Source of the DNA: Stenotrophomonas sp. MMGLT7
Lineage (GTDB): Bacteria; Pseudomonadota; Gammaproteobacteria; Xanthomonadales; Xanthomonadaceae
Assembly: GCF_021168555.1 (NCBI RefSeq)
Contig: NZ_JAJOZS010000001.1
Location: 496,001 to 560,000, forward strand
Length of the DNA stretch: 64,000 nucleotides
Direction: 5' to 3'
Under the pieces are notes generated by a model. That model was not told the origin of the DNA. It did no database searches and saw nothing but the letters and a program-made list of their open reading frames with translations. Shown one piece after another: positions 58,678 through 64,000 of this stretch. Within the stretch, counting starts at the first letter, position 1, and every line of letters starts with the position of its first letter. Made by a program: the position numbers and the translations under genes.

Positions 58678-59994
58678 CTACCGCGCCGGGTCCGTCTCGC
58701 CGGCCCAGCGCCTCATGCGCTGCGGCACGTGGCGCACGAGCGCGGGATGACGCCCGATCGCGCGCTCGATGCCGGCGGCATCGGCGCCGCGCACGTAGGT
58801 GTCGAGGAAGGCGAGGACCAGGTCGCCGGTCGCCGACAGCGCCACCTCGCCCTCGATCTCGCCCACCCGTTCCTGCCGCTTGGGACCGTCCAGCAGGGCG
58901 ACGAGGTCGGTGAATCCCAGGTGGCGGCTGCCCTGCAGGCGCACGCGCACCACCTCGGCGTCCTCGCCCGCGTCCTTCCACAGTTCGTAGGCGAGGTCGT
59001 TCGGACTGAAGTCCGCTTCCCGCGGCTGCCCTTCGAGCAGGCCATAGCGCGGCCAGTCGCTGAGCATGAGCAGCAACGGCCGTTCCACCGGGCGGTCGTA
59101 GAGCGCCGGGTCGAAGTTCTGCCCATCGAGGTTGACCGCCGCCCGGCAGGCGGCCACCAGGCGGCAGCTGGTGGCCGCGGTGGCGCCGCCGAACGACATG
59201 CCGGCGAAGACGAGACGTCCACGGTCCGCGCTCGCCAGCACCTCGCGCAGGGGGCCCGGTTCGCTGCGGTCGAGGATGGCGGCGGCGACGGCCAGGGTGT
59301 CGTCGCGCCACTGCGCGAAGGAGCGGCCGATGCGCGTGCCGGGGAACGCCTCCGCATAGACGTCGAGCGCTTCGCGGCGCACGGCCAGGTCGGCGCCTCC
59401 GGCCAGGACCTTCCAGGCCTCGGCGAAGCGCGGATCGTCGTCCGTGCCGCCGATGCGGGTCGCCGCCACGCGTCCATCCTGCAGGCGGACGTCCGCCGCA
59501 TCGCCGGGGTGCGCGATCGACACGACGATGTAGCCATGGCTCGCCAGACGCGCGGCGAGCGCGCTGTTCTGCTCCGGGTACAGGAACAGGCCGTGGCTGT
59601 ACACCACCACCGGGAACCCCCGCCGGTCCCGCGCCGGCGGCGCGCCCGGGCGCACCGCCGTGCGTGCGGCGGCGACGCCGTGCAGTTCGTCCCCGGCATA
59701 GCCGAAGTTGCGGGCGATGGCCGGCAACGTGGTGGCGGCGACGGCGTCCTCCAGGTAGGCGGCGCCCTCGCCCGCGGCCGGCGCATCCGCGGGATACCAC
59801 ACGGTCGCCGGCAGCCGCCGCGGTCCGCTGGCCGGGTCACTGGCATCGAGTGTGCGCGACGGGTCTACGAATTCCGCCCTGGCCATGCCCACGGCATGTT
59901 CGCCATCGGGTACCGGCAAGGCAGACGCGGACGCGTCCACCGTGACGGCCCAGGCGGCAAGGGCGATGGCGATGATCGAATGCCTCGGGGTCAT
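58678..59994 (-). CDS. Secreted PAF-acetylhydrolase/dienelactone-hydrolase-like esterase
   Basis: 438-aa alpha/beta hydrolase with a signal peptide (MTPRHSIIAIALAAWAVTVD then ASASA). The early strand RLPATVWYPAD and FPVVVYSHGLFLYPEQNSAL form the oxyanion region. The nucleophile is in FAGMSFGGATAATSC, and the likely catalytic His is in GSRHLGFTD. This pattern is common to PAF-acetylhydrolase-like and 'predicted dienelactone hydrolase' proteins. The start at 59994 places the signal peptide correctly. It lies 111 nt downstream of the AraC gene. Confidence 0.82.
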   Translation of the reverse strand: MTPRHSIIAIALAAWAVTVDASASALPVPDGEHAVGMARAEFVDPSRTLDASDPASGPRRLPATVWYPADAPAAGEGAAYLEDAVAATTLPAIARNFGYAGDELHGVAAARTAVRPGAPPARDRRGFPVVVYSHGLFLYPEQNSALAARLASHGYIVVSIAHPGDAADVRLQDGRVAATRIGGTDDDPRFAEAWKVLAGGADLAVRREALDVYAEAFPGTRIGRSFAQWRDDTLAVAAAILDRSEPGPLREVLASADRGRLVFAGMSFGGATAATSCRLVAACRAAVNLDGQNFDPALYDRPVERPLLLMLSDWPRYGLLEGQPREADFSPNDLAYELWKDAGEDAEVVRVRLQGSRHLGFTDLVALLDGPKRQERVGEIEGEVALSATGDLVLAFLDTYVRGADAAGIERAIGRHPALVRHVPQRMRRWAGETDPAR

Positions 59995-60105
59995 GCGGCT
60001 TCTCGAAGATGATGGATGGAAGATCGATGCATCGATCATGGCGCAGGGACGATGCCGGCCGCAGGCCCGCCCCTCCCCGGCAAGGCAGCGGGCGGCCCTG
60101 CGCGG

Positions 60106-61209
60106 CTAGTTCACCAGCGCCTCGTCGGCGGATGCCGGTGCATGCGCGGCCCGGCCATGCGGCCGTTCCGCCACCGGCACGCCGCGCGTCGCCGTGGCCC
60201 GGACCAGCGTCGGGCACGAGCCAAACGCCAGCTTGAACGCCCGGGTGAAACTGCCGGGACATTCGTAGCCGCATTCGATCGCGATGTCGATCATCGGCTT
60301 GTCGCTCTTCCTCACCAGCACCATCGCCCGCGACAGCCTGACCTGCTTGTAGACCTGCCCCACGCTGCCGCGGTACAGCAGCTGGAACCCGTGCTGCAGC
60401 TTCTTGACCGTCATGCCCACCACGGCCGCGAGTTCGGACACGCTCAGCGGATCGTCGAGGTTCTGCTCGATGACCTGCCTGGCCAAGCCGATCTTCTCGA
60501 CATCGGCGCGCCGCAGCGCCGGGCCGTCGGCATCGTCGTCTTCCACGTGCGACTGGATCACCGCGCATACGATCTCGATCGCCTTGGCGATCAGGTAAAG
60601 CCGCCGCAGTTCGCCCTGGTAGGTGCACTCGAAGGCCTGGGTGGCCGCGATGCTGGCGACGTTGCCCAGCGGCACGTGGCGCAGGCCGGTGGGCGTACGC
60701 TGGAGGATGTAGTCGCGGAAGATCGCCGGCAACGCGGCCGCGTCCAGGCCGAGCACCTCCTTGACGCGGTCGCGCCGCAGGAAGATCGAGACCCAGCGCA
60801 AGGGCCGGTTCGGTTCGTACACGGTGCGCACGGCCTCGCCGCTGGGCAGGCCATAGAACGTGCAGAACCCGTGCGCGAGCTCCTCGTCGGCCAGGCCGCC
60901 GCCGGCGGAAATCGTGCTTCGCCCCTCGATCCAGGCGCAGAACACCAGGTGGTCGTCGTGGCGGTGCAGCCGCGACAGCGGCCGCGCGGCACGGAAATCG
61001 ACGAGCGCCATCGACAAGGCGTCGTTGAGCTGGTGGAACACCCAGCCGCCGTCGCCCATCGCTTCGTCGTAGCGATGCCGGAATCCCTGCCCGGAAACCA
61101 GCGGTTCGCGCCAGCCCTCATGTACCGCCGTACTGCGCCAGCGGGTCACTTCCGCCGGCCGCCCGGCACAGCCAAGCATTTCTTCGATGGTGCGATCGTC
61201 GAGGATCAC
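60106..61209 (-). CDS. AraC-family regulator, PchR-like
   Basis: 367-aa regulator starting with GTG, with GGAGAG upstream. The N-terminal ligand-binding region includes LHRHDDHLVFCAWIEGRSTI. The C-terminal double helix-turn-helix contains PLSVSELAAVVGMTVKKLQH, FQLLYRGSVGQVYKQVRLSR and MIDIAIECGYECPGSFTRAF. The LxxGFxxLYGxxVxxYxxxxRL pattern is that of PchR-type regulators, which respond to ferric siderophores. It probably controls the receptor and hydrolase genes next to it. Confidence 0.85.
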   Translation of the reverse strand: MILDDRTIEEMLGCAGRPAEVTRWRSTAVHEGWREPLVSGQGFRHRYDEAMGDGGWVFHQLNDALSMALVDFRAARPLSRLHRHDDHLVFCAWIEGRSTISAGGGLADEELAHGFCTFYGLPSGEAVRTVYEPNRPLRWVSIFLRRDRVKEVLGLDAAALPAIFRDYILQRTPTGLRHVPLGNVASIAATQAFECTYQGELRRLYLIAKAIEIVCAVIQSHVEDDDADGPALRRADVEKIGLARQVIEQNLDDPLSVSELAAVVGMTVKKLQHGFQLLYRGSVGQVYKQVRLSRAMVLVRKSDKPMIDIAIECGYECPGSFTRAFKLAFGSCPTLVRATATRGVPVAERPHGRAAHAPASADEALVN

Positions 61210-61792
61210 GAAGGCTTCTCTCCTCTATGCCTGCCCGGCGCATGGTCGTCCTGCCTGTGCCGGGCGCCACCAGGCTGCCTGCTTCCTGCGGCAGCGATGT
61301 CCGCGGCCGCTACCGCCCGCGCGTTCCACACCATTCCGGTCGAGGACCACCAACAGCACCCGCCATTCCAGCGCATGCCGCAACGACGGCCAAGGTTCTG
61401 TCGCTACCGGCGAGCCATCGCCATGCAACCCCGTCGCGCGGCGCCGCCCGCTGCCCTCGGGCGGCGTTCCGCCGGCACGCCAGGCGTCTGCGGCCGCCCC
61501 GCCGCTCCGTCCGGCTCCGTCCCTTTCATGAAAAGCCGACACGCGTGCGCTGTCCAGTGGCGCCGCGGTCGCCGCGAGTTCTCCTATCCGCATGTTTTTG
61601 AAAGGAAATCCCGACCGATGGCGCAACAATCGGGCGTCGCGACGCATGCAAACGCGCCGGCAGGACGTTTCCACGCGTGAATACGCCACGCGCGTTTCCG
61701 CCGCGCCGCCGGTCCTCGCTGCGCACAGGCTGTTGTCGCATGCACACGCGCGGGCGACACTTCCGGGAACGCGCTGCGCCCGAGTTCACGAC
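61210..61792. other. Divergent intergenic region between araC-like and lrp-like genes
   Basis: 583 nt. The lrp frame is open upstream to 61592, but that extension has no conserved features. Other short ORFs are GC-driven. No repeat of the local families is seen. Promoters for both regulators are expected here. Confidence 0.45.
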
Positions 61793-62326
61793 ATGGCCCA
61801 CAAGGATTCGCTCGATCGGATCGACCTGAAGATCCTGCAGGCCCTGCAGGAGGACGCCCAGATCAAGAACCGGCTGCTGGCCGAGCGGGTGGCGCTGTCG
61901 CCCAGCGCCTGCCTGCGCCGGATCCGCGACCTGGAGGCAAGGGGCCTGATCACCGGGTACCGCGCCCATGTCGCGATCGACCGGATCCGCGCCGCCACCA
62001 TCGTGATCGCGCAGCTGTCCTTCGAGCGGCATTCGGTGGGCCGCTTCGTGGATTTCGACACGTGGGCCAGGAACACGCCGGAGATCGTGGAATCGCTGCG
62101 CATCAGCGGGCATTACGACTACATGCTGCGGGTCGTGGTCAGCGACATCCACGACTGGAAACGCATCCTGCGGGAGATGACGGAACACGATTTCGGCGTG
62201 GAGAAGGTGGTCTCCAGCTTCCTGATGGAAGACGTGAAACCCTTTGCCGGCTACCCGCTGACGCAGAACGGCCCTGCGCGCCGAACCCCTCCACCGCCGG
62301 CAGGAACCCGCAGGCGGCGCGCGTGA
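61793..62326 (+). CDS. Lrp/AsnC-family transcriptional regulator
   Basis: 177-aa regulator beginning MAHKDSLDRIDLKILQALQE. The helix-turn-helix is LLAERVALSPSACLRRIRDL. The RAM ligand-binding domain follows (IVIAQLSFERHS, 'GHYDYMLRVVVSDIHDWKR'). The tail after 'PFAGYPL' is Pro/Arg-rich and non-conserved. Lrp/AsnC regulators usually sense amino acids. Target genes may be the argE-like or panB genes nearby. Confidence 0.9.
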   Translation: MAHKDSLDRIDLKILQALQEDAQIKNRLLAERVALSPSACLRRIRDLEARGLITGYRAHVAIDRIRAATIVIAQLSFERHSVGRFVDFDTWARNTPEIVESLRISGHYDYMLRVVVSDIHDWKRILREMTEHDFGVEKVVSSFLMEDVKPFAGYPLTQNGPARRTPPPPAGTRRRRA

Positions 62327-62561
62327 AGCACGCCGGGACGCAGGCGGCAGCGGCATGATCCCTGGCCAAAGCCGGCGGCCGCCGTTGCTGCAGGCCTCAT
62401 CGGCGATCGCGACCGGGTGCTTTGCGCCGCGCCGCGCCGCGTAGGCTGCTGCCGCAACGCTCGGCCAACGCGCATACGGCGCGATAATGGTGCGATCGCC
62501 GCGCCCCCGCGCGCCGGCCACTCATCCGCTGAAACCGAACATCCATCCATCGAAGACGACC

Positions 62562-63407
62562 ATGAACGAACAACCCGCACCGTACGGCAACGGCCCCGCC
62601 GCCATCGCTCCCGGAGCCAAGGTGCGCATCCCGCACCTGCGGCAGATGAAGGAGCGTGGGCAGAAGTGGGCCATGCTCACCACCTACGACATGTACACCG
62701 CCGCGATCTTCGAGGAGGCGGGGATCCCCGTGCTGCTGGTCGGCGATTCGGCGTCCAACAACGTCTACGGCTACGAGACCTCGATTCCGGTAACCGTTGA
62801 CGAGCTGATCCCGCTGGTGCGCGCGGTGTCGCGTTCGACCCGCCGCTCGCTGGTGATCGCCGACCTTCCGTTCGGCTCCTACCAGGCCTCCCCGGAACAG
62901 TGCTTCCACACGGCGGTCCGCTTCATGAAGGAAGGCGGCGCGCATGCGGTGAAGCTGGAGGGCGGCGCCGAGATGCTTGCGCAGGTCGAGAAGCTGGCGA
63001 GCAACGGCATCCCGGTGATGGCGCACATCGGCTTCACGCCGCAGTCCGAGCATCAGCTCGGCGGCTACCGGGTGCAGGGCAAGGGAGACAACGCCAAGCG
63101 CCTGGTCGACGACTCCCTCGCGCTCGAGGCCGCCGGCGCATTCGGCCTGGTGATGGAAATGGTCCCCGGCGACGTGGCGGCGCAGATCACCGCAGCGCTG
63201 TCCATTCCCACCGTCGGCATCGGCGCAGGCAACGGCTGCGATGCGCAGGTGCTGGTCTGGCAGGACATGGCCGGCCTGCGCAGCGGCCGCCTGCCCCGCT
63301 TCGTCAAGCAGTATGCCGACATGCATGGCCTGCTCCAGCAGGCGGCGCGTGCCTACGCGGCCGATGTCGAGGCCGGCACCTTCCCCGGGCCGGAGCATAC
63401 GTTCTAG
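62562..63407 (+). CDS. panB: 3-methyl-2-oxobutanoate hydroxymethyltransferase, actinobacterial-like
   Basis: 281-aa PanB that makes ketopantoate from 2-oxoisovalerate and 5,10-methylene-THF. Active-site motifs are [20 protein letters not shown] (Mg-binding Asp), [16 protein letters not shown] (second Asp), [11 protein letters not shown] (Lys/Glu) and [10 protein letters not shown] (catalytic Glu). The N-terminus ([20 protein letters not shown]) and the end [11 protein letters not shown] are, from memory, typical of actinobacterial PanB rather than the Xanthomonadaceae panBCD protein. No panC or panD is adjacent. The start at 62562 follows homology. Confidence 0.9.
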   Translation: MNEQPAPYGNGPAAIAPGAKVRIPHLRQMKERGQKWAMLTTYDMYTAAIFEEAGIPVLLVGDSASNNVYGYETSIPVTVDELIPLVRAVSRSTRRSLVIADLPFGSYQASPEQCFHTAVRFMKEGGAHAVKLEGGAEMLAQVEKLASNGIPVMAHIGFTPQSEHQLGGYRVQGKGDNAKRLVDDSLALEAAGAFGLVMEMVPGDVAAQITAALSIPTVGIGAGNGCDAQVLVWQDMAGLRSGRLPRFVKQYADMHGLLQQAARAYAADVEAGTFPGPEHTF

Positions 63408-63645
63408 GACACCTGGGCCACATCGCTGCGCTGTCGCCGTTCCCGCTCAGGCGCGAGCGGCGATTGCACGAGAGGCGTGGTCCGGTGCATCCGAGTGCGG
63501 GAAGCGCCGCTGCTTGCTCGACCGCAACGCTGCCCGACATGCCAACCATGAGCCGCGACGGGACGCGGCCGGCTCCGCTTCGCGGGGGCACCGCAAGCGG
63601 CGCTCCCATCGTCCGCCGTCGCCGCGCCGGCACGTGCCGCGCGAC

Positions 63646-64000
63646 CTACCTCGAACCGCTGTGCGGCGATTGCGCCCGCCGGCCGGCACGTCCCTGTGCG
63701 AGCCGGCCGAGCGCATCGAGCAGCCAGCTGAAATCGAAGACCCACGGCACCAGCCTGCCGAAGGCCACCGCGACCAGGCTGACCGCCGTGGCCAGGGCCA
63801 CCACGGCCAGGGCCGCCGGCAGGTCCGCCAGCTGCTGCAGCCGATCCAGCCAGCCGCCGGCCTGCATCAGCATCAACAGGTAGATGTGGATGATGAAGAT
63901 CGCCATGGTGTGCCGGCCCAGCTTCACCAGCGGGGCGGCGGCCGGCACCAGCGCGAACAGCGAGAACGCGCCGATCACGCCGGCGATCAGCTGCAGCGCC
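63646..64000 (-). CDS. Acyltransferase-3-like membrane protein (5' part outside window)
   Basis: C-terminal fragment of at least 118 residues with several hydrophobic helices. The pattern LGRHTMAIFIIHIYLLMLMQ followed by two more helices is typical of the last membrane segments of acyltransferase-family-3 (OafA/WecH-like) proteins. The frame stays open to the right window edge. Substrate unknown. 238 nt after panB contain no other supported gene. Confidence 0.65.
   Translation of the reverse strand, partial: ALQLIAGVIGAFSLFALVPAAAPLVKLGRHTMAIFIIHIYLLMLMQAGGWLDRLQQLADLPAALAVVALATAVSLVAVAFGRLVPWVFDFSWLLDALGRLAQGRAGRRAQSPHSGSR

Noticed and set aside
61592-61792. N-terminal extension of the Lrp/AsnC protein
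   Set aside because: The frame is open, but the 67 extra residues are Arg/Ala-rich and non-conserved, while homology begins at the Met encoded at 61793.

Overview
The window is GC-rich proteobacterial chromosome. Gene content (SdhCDAB with SdhE and an SdhAF4-like factor, a complete ccmABCDEFGHI operon, cydDC/cydABX, a zwf-glk-pgl-edd-eda Entner-Doudoroff cluster, large TonB-dependent receptors) and several short palindromic repeat families point to the Xanthomonadaceae (Xanthomonas/Pseudoxanthomonas/Stenotrophomonas group). The species cannot be fixed from the sequence alone.

Layout. 1-5.2 kb (minus): succinate dehydrogenase operon sdhAF4-sdhC-sdhD-sdhA-sdhB-sdhE, followed by a ygfX-like gene and the start of lolC, with ygfZ (Fe-S maintenance) divergent at 5.3 kb. 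6.3-13.7 kb: a sugar ABC transporter ATPase (minus), divergent from the Entner-Doudoroff cluster zwf-glk-pgl-edd-eda (plus). 13.9-27.4 kb (minus): a carbohydrate-utilisation locus. It encodes a LacI regulator, an Oar-type TonB-dependent receptor, a lipoprotein of the GH144/PF10091 glycoamylase-like family, a sugar-binding lipoprotein, two ABC permeases, a large secreted six-hairpin glycosidase-like protein and a secreted endonuclease/exonuclease/phosphatase-family protein. Near-identical LacI-type operators lie upstream of lacI, upstream of the GH144-like gene and between the ATPase and zwf. This suggests one regulon joining glycan import to the Entner-Doudoroff pathway.

27.6-31.9 kb: bolA/yciI-like genes (minus), then scpA-scpB-rluB (plus). 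32.4-35.0 kb (minus): a small secreted protein of unknown function, and an omega-amidase/methionine aminotransferase pair separated by a striking 7-nt tandem array. 35.4-42.3 kb: the ccm operon. 42.7-44.6 kb: a MetX-family acyltransferase and a TonB-C-like secreted protein. 44.7-51.2 kb: divergent cydDC and cydABX with a perfect FNR box between them. 51.3 kb: tRNA-Pro(CGG).

51.5-64 kb looks accessory. It holds a fusion of a PaiB-like FMN-binding domain with an HSL-type esterase, an ArgE-like M20 deacylase overlapping an MFS transporter, a siderophore-type TonB receptor, a secreted PAF-acetylhydrolase/dienelactone-hydrolase-like enzyme, a PchR-like AraC regulator, an Lrp/AsnC regulator, a stand-alone PanB that resembles actinobacterial forms, and the end of an acyltransferase-3 membrane protein. 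I read the core of this block as an uncharacterised ligand uptake-and-hydrolysis system, possibly siderophore-related.
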